Shown in pieces: positions 1 to 7,552 of a DNA stretch of 64,000 bases (position 1 is its first letter; the number at the start of each line of letters is the position of its first letter). This DNA comes from Planctomicrobium piriforme (lineage in GTDB: Bacteria; Planctomycetota; Planctomycetia; Planctomycetales; Planctomycetaceae), in NCBI GenBank assembly GCA_945860955.1, contig CAMATH010000016.1:1-64000 (forward strand). Reading direction: 5' to 3'. Made by a program: the position numbers and the translations under genes. The notes beneath the pieces were generated by a model. It saw only the letters and a program-made list of their open reading frames with translations, was not told the DNA's origin and ran no database searches.

Positions 1-586
1 GGAGCGCCTGCATAATGAAGTTGGAAACGACCCGTCCGTCGTCCGGGTGCATTCTCGGACCGTAGGTGTTGAAGATTCGGATCAATCGGACTTCCACGCG
101 GTGCGCTGCGTGATACGCCATGCAGAGCGACTCGGCGACCCGCTTCCCTTCGTCGTAACAGCTTCGCGGTCCGACCGGATTGACGTGTCCCCAGTACGAT
201 TCGGGTTGGGGATGAATTTCGGGGTCGCCATACACTTCCGAAGTCGAGGCTTGCAGAATGCGAGCCCGACACCGCTTGGCGAGTCCGAGCATGTTCACCA
301 TCCCGATGGTCGACGTCTTGATGGTCTTGATCGAGTTGTACTGATAGGCGACGGGGGAGGCGGGACAGGCGAGGTTGTAGATCTGATCCGCCTCGACGAA
401 CAGCGGATACACGATATCGTGGCGAATCAACTCAAACCGGGGATTTCCCAGCAAGTGGCGGATGTTGTCCTTCCGACCGGTGAAGAAATTGTCGACGCAA
501 ATGACGTCATCACCCCGGGCGATGAGTCGGTCGCACAAATGACTTCCCAGAAAGCCGGCACCGCCCGTGACGAGGATTGTGGACAT
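1..586 (-). CDS. UDP-glucuronate decarboxylase, N-terminal part (window edge)
   Basis: About 195 N-terminal residues of an extended short-chain dehydrogenase acting on nucleotide sugars; the rest lies left of the window. The start ATG is at 584-586. Seen in order: [11 protein letters not shown] near residue 8 (NAD-binding Gly loop), STSEVYGDP, the active-site YDEGKRVAE (Tyr-xxx-Lys), and [10 protein letters not shown]. The YDEGKR form is typical of UDP-xylose synthases (UDP-glucuronate to UDP-xylose plus CO2, cytoplasmic) rather than GalE epimerases. It lies 88 bp after the preceding minus-strand gene and could share its transcript with purM. A related NDP-sugar epimerase remains possible. 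Confidence 0.87.
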   Translation of the reverse strand, partial: MSTILVTGGAGFLGSHLCDRLIARGDDVICVDNFFTGRKDNIRHLLGNPRFELIRHDIVYPLFVEADQIYNLACPASPVAYQYNSIKTIKTSTIGMVNMLGLAKRCRARILQASTSEVYGDPEIHPQPESYWGHVNPVGPRSCYDEGKRVAESLCMAYHAAHRVEVRLIRIFNTYGPRMHPDDGRVVSNFIMQAL

Positions 587-674
587 AAGAGGTCAGCAGG
601 ATCTCTGGGGAAAGGCTGTGATCGCGGGGGGGGCATTCCCTCGGACAGGTTGCTTAGACACATTGAGATGTTAC

Positions 675-1163
675 TCAATTCGGTTCCGCTGGTGCCTCGG
701 GTCGCTCGGCGGTGGTCGCCTCGGGCGCGACCGGTTCGGTGTTTTTGTCGGTGGTCGCGGGTGTCTGCGGGGAGGAGTTGTTTTGATTCGAAGGACCATT
801 TGGCTCCCCTGTCGATTGTGTCGGTGCGTCAGACTTCGCACGGCTTTGTGCCGTGCCCGCGGCTTCCGCCTCGACCCGGATCCTTTCCAACAAGTCGCGA
901 TAACTCTCAGCCTTCATCCGCGCCTGTTCGGCATCCATGCGTGCCATTTCCACGTTCGCCAGCGCGCGTTGCTCTTCCGCCAGGATTTGTGCCTGGAGTC
1001 GCGACGCAATCAGACCCTGACCGGAAAGGTTCATTACCAACGTGACAGCGAGCAGGAATCCTGCGAGCGCCATTAACACCAGTGAGATGACAGCAATCCG
1101 CCGCCAGCGTCGGACACGAATCCGCAGCTCCAGAATCTCAATCTCTAATTCGCCTGCGCTCAT
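675..1163 (-). CDS. Small membrane-anchored coiled-coil protein, function unknown
   Basis: 162 residues, not recognised as a named family. A charged N-terminus (about 22 residues) precedes one hydrophobic segment (about residues 23-46, IAVISLVLMALAGFLLAV). A helical stretch rich in Ala, Glu, Gln and Arg follows (residues 55-100), likely a short coiled coil. The tail is a low-complexity Pro/Thr/Ser/Glu segment. The layout suggests an inner-membrane protein with a soluble coiled-coil and disordered tail. It starts 27 bp after purM stops, on the same strand, so co-transcription is likely, but the neighbours say nothing about function. Confidence 0.7.
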   Translation of the reverse strand: MSAGELEIEILELRIRVRRWRRIAVISLVLMALAGFLLAVTLVMNLSGQGLIASRLQAQILAEEQRALANVEMARMDAEQARMKAESYRDLLERIRVEAEAAGTAQSRAKSDAPTQSTGEPNGPSNQNNSSPQTPATTDKNTEPVAPEATTAERPEAPAEPN

Positions 1164-1190
1164 GACAGTTTCTCCAGACGCACCTGTGGT

Positions 1191-2279
1191 CTAATTCAGC
1201 AACGTGACGCCCCGTTCTCCCTCTCCCACAACGCCAATCCGGTGTGCCGCGACATTCTGCTTCGCCAGCCGTCTGACGACCGAATCCACCGACCGCGGTC
1301 GCACCACCAGCACAAACCCGATCCCCATGTTGAACACCCGGAACATCTCTTCCCGGTCGATGTTCCCCAGCCCCTGCAACCAGCCGAACATCGCCGGGGG
1401 TGTCCAGGAATTGCGGTCGATTTCAACCCGGCATCCGGTCGGTAGAATCCGCTCGAGATTCCCCGCGATGCCTCCTCCGGTAATGTGCGCCAGCCCCCGG
1501 ACTGCGTCGCGTCCGTGCTTGCGGCTCAACAGATCAACGACCGGTTTCACATAAATTCGGGTCGGCGTGAGGAGCGTCTCTCCCACCGTCTGATTCAACT
1601 CGGGAACCAGGTCATCGACCTTAAGCCCCGCGACGTCGAACACCGCCTTTCGCACCAGACTGTAACCGTTGGAATGGAACCCGCTCGATTCCAGTCCCAG
1701 CACAATGTCTTTTGGTCGCATCGCCGACCCGTCGATGATGCGTTTGCGTTCAACCACACCGACGCAGAAACCCGCCAGATCAAGATCCCCCTTGGAGTAG
1801 ATATCCGGCATGATCGCCGTCTCTCCCCCCAGAAGGGCGCAGCCGGCTTCGGTACACCCCGCGACCACACCCGCGACCACTTGCGAGATCAAATCGGGAT
1901 CGTCTTTGGGGAGGGCAAGGTAGTCGAGGAAGAACAGCGGTTCGGCACCGAGGCAGAGGCAGTCGTTGACCGACATCGCAACCAGGTCGATACCAACGGT
2001 GTTGTAGACCCCCAGCTTGGCGGCGACTTTTAGCTTGGTTCCGACGCCATCGGTTCCCGAAACCAGAACCGGATCTTCGTAGTTGACCGCGAAACGGCGG
2101 GAATTGCCGAGGCGGAACAGGCCGGCGAACCCCCCGGGGAGATCCATCACGCGTGGCGTGTGGGTCCGCTTCATCAGAGCGGGAAGCCGTTCCATCGCCT
2201 GGTCGTACAGCTCCAGGTCAAGCCCGGCATCCTGATAAGTCAGCGAAGTGGGAGGGGATTTGGGCTTCCGGGCGGACAT
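1191..2279 (-). CDS. purM: Phosphoribosylformylglycinamidine cyclo-ligase (AIR synthetase)
   Basis: 362 residues, the usual size for PurM, which closes the imidazole ring of AIR from FGAM using ATP in de novo purine synthesis (cytoplasm). Family signatures read directly: SYxDAGxD-like TYQDAGLDLELYD near the start, SGTDGVGTKLK (Gly-rich nucleotide site), GIDLVAMSVNDCLCLGAEPLFFLDYLA, GGETA, and HITGGGIAGNLERILP. ATG at 2279 is preferred over an upstream in-frame ATG (2315), because it gives the conventional N-terminus MSARKPKS. First gene of a probable minus-strand transcript with the next two genes. Divergent from the ECF sigma gene. Confidence 0.95.
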   Translation of the reverse strand: MSARKPKSPPTSLTYQDAGLDLELYDQAMERLPALMKRTHTPRVMDLPGGFAGLFRLGNSRRFAVNYEDPVLVSGTDGVGTKLKVAAKLGVYNTVGIDLVAMSVNDCLCLGAEPLFFLDYLALPKDDPDLISQVVAGVVAGCTEAGCALLGGETAIMPDIYSKGDLDLAGFCVGVVERKRIIDGSAMRPKDIVLGLESSGFHSNGYSLVRKAVFDVAGLKVDDLVPELNQTVGETLLTPTRIYVKPVVDLLSRKHGRDAVRGLAHITGGGIAGNLERILPTGCRVEIDRNSWTPPAMFGWLQGLGNIDREEMFRVFNMGIGFVLVVRPRSVDSVVRRLAKQNVAAHRIGVVGEGERGVTLLN

Positions 2280-2613
2280 GATGCGATGACTGGGGAACGG
2301 ATGGGTGATGATCACCCGGATGCGAGGGGAACTCGGTCGACGGGAACGGGGCCGAATTGGCAGGACCGGCCCATCTTCCCTGAAGTAAGTAGAATACCGT
2401 CACGGAGGGGGGGCTGTCGATTTACTCCCGCCGCAGAGCGTCGTCGCTACAAAACCGACATTCCCCAGGTGGAAGTCAACTGGATTTCGCAACAGGGGGG
2501 CACTCGCCTCCGCCCTTGACGATCGGTACACTGGAAAGCGTCGTCGAAACTCTGCCGCTCAATCGGGGTTCAATGATGTATCCCGCTCCTTCAACCGACG
2601 TCACGAACAGCCC
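2280..2613. other. Divergent intergenic region purM / ECF sigma
   Basis: 334 bp between divergent genes, so promoters for both should lie here, but I could not read a convincing -35/-10 pair. The only clear structure is a small palindrome with 7-bp arms, GGGTGAT/ATCACCC, at 2303-2317, just upstream of the purM start. It could be a regulator site. Confidence 0.5.
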
Positions 2614-3252
2614 GTGAAACCCACACGCGCCGAACCGAATGCCGCCGCGCGGGATCCCGACGCGAAACTGATGCTGCGCGCCAAGCAGGGAGACGAAGTC
2701 GCCTTCACCCAACTGGTGACCAGTTATCAGGATCGACTGGTGGGGGTGTTGACGCATCTGGTTCAAGACCGCCAGGCCGCCGAGGACTTGGCGCAGGAGG
2801 TGTTCCTGAAGATCTACAAGGCCCGGCATGGATACGAACCGACGGCGAAGTTCTCGACGTACCTGTTTCGAATCGCCAACAACCTGGCGAGCAACCGTCG
2901 GCGCGACGTGGGCCGCAAGCGGGAAGTGACGTTGGTGGGATCCGATTCCGGTCCGCTGGGAGCCCGACCCGCCGAGCAGATTCTGGCCGAGACGTCGGGA
3001 ATGATGCCCGCGCGACAGTTCGCGCGGATTGAGATTCAGGCGGTGGTGCAAGACGCCCTGTCGACGTTGAACGAGAATCAGCGGATGGCGGTGCTGCTGC
3101 ACAAATTCGAGGAGATGAGCTACATCGATATCGCGGCGACTTTAGACACGACCGTGTCGGCGGTGAAGTCGTTGCTGTCGCGGGCGCGCGAAAACCTGCG
3201 GGTGAAACTGGAACCCTACGTGACCCAGGGGACTTGGGGCTCTCAGGACTGA
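2614..3252 (+). CDS. ECF RNA polymerase sigma factor
   Basis: 212 residues with the two-domain layout of extracytoplasmic-function sigma factors. Region 2 contains LVGVLTHLVQDRQAAEDLAQ followed by EVFLKIYKAR and a FSTYLFRIANNLASNRRR helix (2.3-2.4, -10 recognition). Region 4 contains LNENQRMAVLLHKFEEMSY and a helix-turn-helix with VSAVKSLLSRARENLR (-35 recognition). Sigma regions 1 and 3 are absent, as expected. Starts at GTG 2614; no strong Shine-Dalgarno is visible. It heads a three-gene set in which the second gene looks like its membrane anti-sigma partner. The inducing signal is unknown. Confidence 0.92.
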   Translation: MKPTRAEPNAAARDPDAKLMLRAKQGDEVAFTQLVTSYQDRLVGVLTHLVQDRQAAEDLAQEVFLKIYKARHGYEPTAKFSTYLFRIANNLASNRRRDVGRKREVTLVGSDSGPLGARPAEQILAETSGMMPARQFARIEIQAVVQDALSTLNENQRMAVLLHKFEEMSYIDIAATLDTTVSAVKSLLSRARENLRVKLEPYVTQGTWGSQD

Positions 3253-3273
3253 CGCAAGACGGATTCGAACATC

Positions 3274-3783
3274 ATGGCGAAAATCAGCAGGCTCTCCGGG
3301 GAACAGCGCGAGAATCTCGTGGCATACCTCGACGGCGAGCTCGACGAGACGTCGGCGAAGGAAATCGAGCAGGCGCTCGCCTCCAGCCCGGTCGCGCGTC
3401 ACGATGTCGACATGCTGTCGCGCACTTGGGATCTTCTGGGCCAACTCCCGACCTCTCCCGCGGGGGAGGAGTTTACCAGTCGCACGGTCAGTTCGATTCG
3501 GGCGGCGGAGAAACCCAAGGCCCGTGTCGACGACGCGGCGGTCTCGCGGGCGATTCGCCGGACTTTGGGATTGGCCATCGCGGTCCTGGTTCTTCTCGGT
3601 GCCGGGACGGCGGGCTTCCTGGGAACGAACCGTTGGATTCCCAACGAGGCCGACGAGATTCTGAACGATTACGAAGTGATCAGCGAACTCGACAAGTACC
3701 TCGAAGCGGGGGACATTGACTACCTGTCGAAACTGCAGGAACACCGGGAGTTCTCTGAGCATGATGAACCGAACGCTCCCTGA
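3274..3783 (+). CDS. Putative membrane anti-sigma factor without zinc-binding cysteines
   Basis: 169 residues. The N-terminal cytoplasmic part begins with LVAYLDGELDETSAKEIEQAL, which resembles the helical anti-sigma domain of ECF partners (YLDGEL). One transmembrane segment follows near residues 94-114 (LGLAIAVLVLLGAGTAGFLG), then a short acidic exterior tail. The protein contains no cysteine at all, so the classical HxxxCxxC zinc anti-sigma motif is missing. It starts 22 bp after the ECF sigma gene and overlaps the next gene's start by about 23 bp, so translation is probably coupled. Role inferred from context plus topology. Confidence 0.7.
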   Translation: MAKISRLSGEQRENLVAYLDGELDETSAKEIEQALASSPVARHDVDMLSRTWDLLGQLPTSPAGEEFTSRTVSSIRAAEKPKARVDDAAVSRAIRRTLGLAIAVLVLLGAGTAGFLGTNRWIPNEADEILNDYEVISELDKYLEAGDIDYLSKLQEHREFSEHDEPNAP

Positions 3784-5020
3784 TCGATGTGTCGCAGCTC
3801 TATGCGCCACAGAATCGTGCGCCACAGAATCGTGTGCCACGATTTCGTCCGCCGCAGGTCGTGCCGTTCCCCGATCGGATACCTCACGTCCCGCGCGGAA
3901 CTTCGCGCGGGCGAGCGTTGTCGTCGCACTGATTCTGTTCACAATGGCTGGCACAGTTCAAGCGGCCAAAAGTGAAGCCGAATTGCGCGAGGAAAAGGCC
4001 AAGAAGATCGAGGCGCTGTCGTTGGCCGAGCGGGAACAGTTGAAGCAGAATCTGAAGGCGTTTCGAGAATTGCCGGAATCGGAACGCCAGCGGGTGCGCG
4101 GGCTGCACAAACAGCTTGAGGCCGACTCCAAATCCGGGGGCAAGTTGACGCTGGTTCTCAACAACTACTACGAGTGGTTGAAGTCGTTGACTCCGGGTCA
4201 GCGGTCGGATCTACGCGGCGAGGCCGATCCGGTCCGACGTCGACAACAAGTCACCGACCTGTTGGCAAAGCAGCAGGAGGCGGCCGACCCGAGCAATCCC
4301 AAACGACGCCGGATGGGGTTGAGTGACGCCGACCTGGCACGGGTCATGCCGATTCTGGAACGGGGCCTGATCGAAGAGGGGCAATTGTCGGAATCAACAG
4401 TCGAAGACAAAAAAGGGCTGGCGCGGTATAGCGCGGTCCTCATGGCGGCGTTTCCCGCGGACCGCCGCGATCCAAACCCGATCTGGATGAAACCGGAACT
4501 GGTCAATGAACTGCTGGAGGCGCTGACCGAGGAAGATCAGAAGAAGATGCTGGCCCGCGACGTCGACAACCGCCGCCGGGCTGCCCGGTTGTTCTTTGCG
4601 ATCTTCACGAGTGTGATGGCCGAGTTTCGCAAGCAGGCGAATGAAATTGATCGTTCCAAGCTGGAGAAGTTCTTTACCGAAATGAAAGGGGAAAAGGCGG
4701 ACGAGATTCTGCGGTTGCCTTACGACGCCCAAAGCACCAAGCTCAAGCAGATGTATATGCGGGAGCACGCCGACGAATTCCCTCAGCCCCCGGAACCACC
4801 TCAGTGGCTCAACCAGGTGATGCGGATGGGAGGACGTGGTCCGGGCGGTCGACCGGGAAACGGATTCGGTCCCCCCAATGGGTTTGGACCCGGAATGGGA
4901 CCGGGGGGGGACGGCCGTCCCAATGGAGAGCCTCCGCCCGATGGGGACGACCGGGGACCGCGTCGGCCCCCCGGGGATAAGCGCCCTCGGCCGCGCGATA
5001 AAATGCGCCGCCCCGAGTGA
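3761..5020 (+). CDS. DUF3106-like exported protein with Gly/Pro-rich tail
   Basis: 419 residues from ATG 3761 (ATG 3764 is equally possible). After an unusual N-terminus carrying three pentapeptides CATES-CATES-CATIS comes a hydrophobic export or anchor segment (VVVALILFTMAGTVQAA). Charged helical sequence follows, rich in LSxxEREQLKQNLKAFRELPESERQRVR, the style of DUF3106 and related periplasmic proteins. The last 75 residues are Gly/Pro/Arg-rich (FGPPNGFGPGMGPGGDGRP). It overlaps the anti-sigma-like gene, so it probably belongs to the same ECF regulon and may act as the envelope sensor or effector. No enzymatic motif seen. Confidence 0.75.
   Translation: MMNRTLPDRCVAALCATESCATESCATISSAAGRAVPRSDTSRPARNFARASVVVALILFTMAGTVQAAKSEAELREEKAKKIEALSLAEREQLKQNLKAFRELPESERQRVRGLHKQLEADSKSGGKLTLVLNNYYEWLKSLTPGQRSDLRGEADPVRRRQQVTDLLAKQQEAADPSNPKRRRMGLSDADLARVMPILERGLIEEGQLSESTVEDKKGLARYSAVLMAAFPADRRDPNPIWMKPELVNELLEALTEEDQKKMLARDVDNRRRAARLFFAIFTSVMAEFRKQANEIDRSKLEKFFTEMKGEKADEILRLPYDAQSTKLKQMYMREHADEFPQPPEPPQWLNQVMRMGGRGPGGRPGNGFGPPNGFGPGMGPGGDGRPNGEPPPDGDDRGPRRPPGDKRPRPRDKMRRPE
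3803..3847 (+). repeat. Three tandem 15-bp units inside the DUF3106-like gene
   Basis: Two identical 15-bp units (3803-3817, 3818-3832) and a third diverged one (3833-3847) encode CATES, CATES and CATIS in frame. They sit upstream of the hydrophobic export segment, in a part of the protein that looks unlike a normal signal peptide n-region. Confidence 0.85.
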
Positions 5021-5087
5021 TGTTCCACGCGGGGCCGCGCTTTGTCAGGAAGCGGTGTTCGCCCTCCAATTCCAGGAAAGTCAGTCC

Positions 5088-6251
5088 ATGTCCGCATTGG
5101 TTCGAACTCTCGGTCTGTTCTTCGTGGCGCTGGGGATTGGCATTCCATCGGTTTGCGTTGCCGGTCCGCAGTCGTCCCCGTCCGAGTCGCCTGCGACCCC
5201 AAAAACGACTGTGCCCCCCCTTCCCCGTTTGCCTCGCGAAAACCTGCTGATCTGGCGCGACGCCGCGGGCGAACAACACCCGGTGAAAACCGTCGACGAC
5301 TGGAAGCAACGTCGGGCGGAAATTCTGAAAGGGATGCAGGCGGTCATGGGGCCGCTCCCGGGGGATTCCAAGCGCTCACCTCTCGCACCCGAAACGGTCG
5401 AAGAAGTCGACTGTGGCACCTACGTCCGCCGACTGATCACGTTCCAGTCGGAGCCCGGCTCACGCGTTCCCGCTTACCTCTGTATTCCGAAGTCGCTGCT
5501 GGAAGACAAGACAGGCAAGAAACAGGCACCGGCGGTTCTCTGTCTGCATGGCACCGACAATGTTGTGGGACACGGGACGGTCGTCGGACTGGGAACCCGC
5601 CCCAATCGACAATATGCCGCCGAGCTGGCCGAGCGCGGGTTTGTCACCCTCGCCCCGAACTATCCCAAACTCGCGAAGTACCAGCCCGACCTCGCGAAAC
5701 TCGGTTGGGACAGCGGAACACTGAAAGCGATCTGGGACAACATCCGTGGCCTCGACCTGCTGGAGTCCCTCCCCTTCGTGAAGCCGGGAGGGTTCGGCGC
5801 GATCGGTCATTCCCTGGGTGGCCACAACTCGGTCTACACCGCCGTGTTTGACGTTCGGATCACCACGGTTGTCTCCAGTTGCGGACTCGATTCGTTTCTC
5901 GATTACTACGGCGGAGAGGAATCGAAGTGGCTCCCCGACAAGGGATGGACACAACAGCTCTACATGCCGCGACTGGCGAATTATCACGGCAAGCTCGCCG
6001 ACATTCCGTTTGACTTTCACGAACTGATCGGTGCCCTCGCGCCGCGCCACGTTCTGATCATCGCCCCGACCCGCGATCACAATTTCCAGGCGGCGAGTGT
6101 CGACCGAATCGCGAAGTCGGCCGGCGCGATCTTCGCCCTCTACAATCACCCCGACCACCTGGCGGTGGAGCACCCCGATTGCGAACACGACTTCCCGCCG
6201 GAGATGCGCGAGCGCGCGTATCGACTGTTTGAGGAGACGCTGCGGAAATAG
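5088..6251 (+). CDS. Secreted alpha/beta-hydrolase (dienelactone hydrolase / acetyl-xylan-esterase-like)
   Basis: 387 residues from ATG 5088, preceded by AGGAAAG. The frame is open further upstream, but that part overlaps the previous gene and has no family resemblance. Residues 1-25 form a signal peptide (LFFVALGIGIPSVCVAG). The mature part has the alpha/beta-hydrolase order: substrate-loop APAVLCLHGTDN, nucleophile elbow GAIGHSLGGHNS (Ser in GHSLGG), an acid-position candidate in IIAPTRDHN, and a His candidate in HPDCEHDFP. Similar planctomycete proteins are annotated as acetyl-xylan-esterase-like or dienelactone hydrolases. It likely de-esterifies glycans in the periplasm; the exact substrate cannot be read from the sequence. 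Confidence 0.8.
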   Translation: MSALVRTLGLFFVALGIGIPSVCVAGPQSSPSESPATPKTTVPPLPRLPRENLLIWRDAAGEQHPVKTVDDWKQRRAEILKGMQAVMGPLPGDSKRSPLAPETVEEVDCGTYVRRLITFQSEPGSRVPAYLCIPKSLLEDKTGKKQAPAVLCLHGTDNVVGHGTVVGLGTRPNRQYAAELAERGFVTLAPNYPKLAKYQPDLAKLGWDSGTLKAIWDNIRGLDLLESLPFVKPGGFGAIGHSLGGHNSVYTAVFDVRITTVVSSCGLDSFLDYYGGEESKWLPDKGWTQQLYMPRLANYHGKLADIPFDFHELIGALAPRHVLIIAPTRDHNFQAASVDRIAKSAGAIFALYNHPDHLAVEHPDCEHDFPPEMRERAYRLFEETLRK

Positions 6252-6328
6252 TGCGATGCGCTGGAGTGGGAATTCACGCATCATTTGTTCGATCCTGGTT
6301 CTTTCATTCCTGTTGATGTGGTGTGAAT

Positions 6329-7186
6329 ATGTCAGACAGCAATCCTTTGAGAAACGAAACCCAAGGCTTTCGAGCGGGTCTATTTTTTGTCGGCGTGGTT
6401 TTGGGAGCTGTGTATTGGCTCTCTCCGACGGTTGGAAACGGGCAAGGGAAGTCGGAAGACAAAGTAGCAAAACCCCCTGAAAAGGGGGTCGCCGTCAATG
6501 TGGCGGCGAAGACGGGAGTTGTTCGTGGACGGATTGTGTATCAGGGGGAAATTCCCGTGCCTCGGTTGCTGGTGAGGCAGGGAGATCCGTCGGTCAAAGA
6601 TTCGGCAATCGCCGCGAAATTCGATATTCCGGACGAGAGCCTGATCATCGACCCGGAATCACGAGGGGTCGCAAATGTCTACGTTTACCTCGCCGAGCGG
6701 CCGGAAGACTGGACGCCTCCCGAGAATGAAAAGCTCGAAGGTCGGACGGTTGTTCAGAAAGGGGCTCGGTATTATCCCCATGCCCTGGCGGCGCGAACCA
6801 ATCAGAGGATTGAACTGCAGAACGAAGATCCACTGCCGCACAATACTCATCCGAATCCGGTGAGCAACGTCCGTTTTGGCCAAGTGATCGCGCCGGCGGA
6901 CGAGCCTCAGCGATATGTATTTCGGAAGCCGGAAAAACGCCCGTTTGCTGTCGTTTGCGATTTTCACACCTGGGAGAAGTGCTATTGGCTGATCACCGAT
7001 CATCCGTTCGCGGCGATCACCGATTCGGAGGGACGGTTTGAGATTGCCGGCCTGCCACAGGGGCCTCACACGTTCACACTCTGGCACGAGTCGGACGACT
7101 TCAAACAGCGGAAACTCGAGGTCAAGCTGGACGCCGGGAAAACGACGGATCTCGGTTCGATCCCGTTTCAGCAGCCGGCGGAATGA
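6329..7186 (+). CDS. Exported cupredoxin-like / carboxypeptidase-regulatory-like protein
   Basis: 285 residues from ATG 6329 (an in-frame GTG at 6323 is possible). N-terminal hydrophobic segment at about residues 14-32 (LFFVGVVLGAVYWLSPTVG). The middle region resembles planctomycete methylamine-utilisation-type or plastocyanin-fold proteins: VRGRIVYQGEIPVPRLL, ANVYVYLAERPEDW, IELQNEDPLPHNTH, and VVCDFHTWEKCYWLITDHP. The His and Cys residues in these blocks could bind copper. The C-terminus (ITDSEGRFEIAGLPQGPHTF) is a carboxypeptidase-regulatory-like beta-sandwich. Followed by an ATGA overlap with the next gene. Function otherwise unknown. Confidence 0.72.
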   Translation: MSDSNPLRNETQGFRAGLFFVGVVLGAVYWLSPTVGNGQGKSEDKVAKPPEKGVAVNVAAKTGVVRGRIVYQGEIPVPRLLVRQGDPSVKDSAIAAKFDIPDESLIIDPESRGVANVYVYLAERPEDWTPPENEKLEGRTVVQKGARYYPHALAARTNQRIELQNEDPLPHNTHPNPVSNVRFGQVIAPADEPQRYVFRKPEKRPFAVVCDFHTWEKCYWLITDHPFAAITDSEGRFEIAGLPQGPHTFTLWHESDDFKQRKLEVKLDAGKTTDLGSIPFQQPAE

Positions 7187-7470
7187 ACATGCCATCGCCA
7201 TCGAATCGAATCAGTCCGGGAGTCCAGATTGTCTGTACGCATTGCCGTGGCAGGCTGGTGGAGCGGGGCGAAACCGATTGGCTCGTGCGCGTGATGAACG
7301 GTGAAGGAATGGAAGCGACTCCGGTGCGCCCAGCGGGGGCGGTCGCGGTCGCGCCGTCGGCGGGACTGGTTTGCCAGAACGGGGAGTGTCGACGGGTTTA
7401 TCTGGTGTGGGATGGGATCCCGAATCTGCTCACACAGGAGGCTGGGGTTTTGGTATTGTCTCGCGGTTGA
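7183..7470 (+). CDS. Trm112-like zinc-ribbon protein
   Basis: 95 residues; ATG 7183 overlaps the upstream stop (ATGA), with a second ATG at 7189. The first half carries IVCTHCRGRLVERG (CxxC) and the second GLVCQNGECRRVYLVWDGIPNLL (C-x5-C plus the DGIPxLL ending). That order is the Trm112/YcaR pattern of small zinc ribbons. In other organisms Trm112 activates methyltransferases; bacterial members are mostly uncharacterised. Coupled translation with the cupredoxin-like gene is likely. The insert between the two Cys pairs is longer than in YcaR (about 60 residues). Confidence 0.75.
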   Translation: MNMPSPSNRISPGVQIVCTHCRGRLVERGETDWLVRVMNGEGMEATPVRPAGAVAVAPSAGLVCQNGECRRVYLVWDGIPNLLTQEAGVLVLSRG

Positions 7471-7552
7471 CTTGTGAACTGACGGCAGGGGGCTGACGCC
7501 GCCCCGCTCGCCTTGCTGGTTGTTTTTTTCGCCCTGTTCTTGGAAGTTGCGC

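Noticed and set aside
47-1045. 332-residue plus-strand open frame
   Set aside because: Antisense to the UDP-glucuronate decarboxylase and the small membrane protein; Arg/Pro-rich with no family features, typical of shadow frames in GC-rich DNA.
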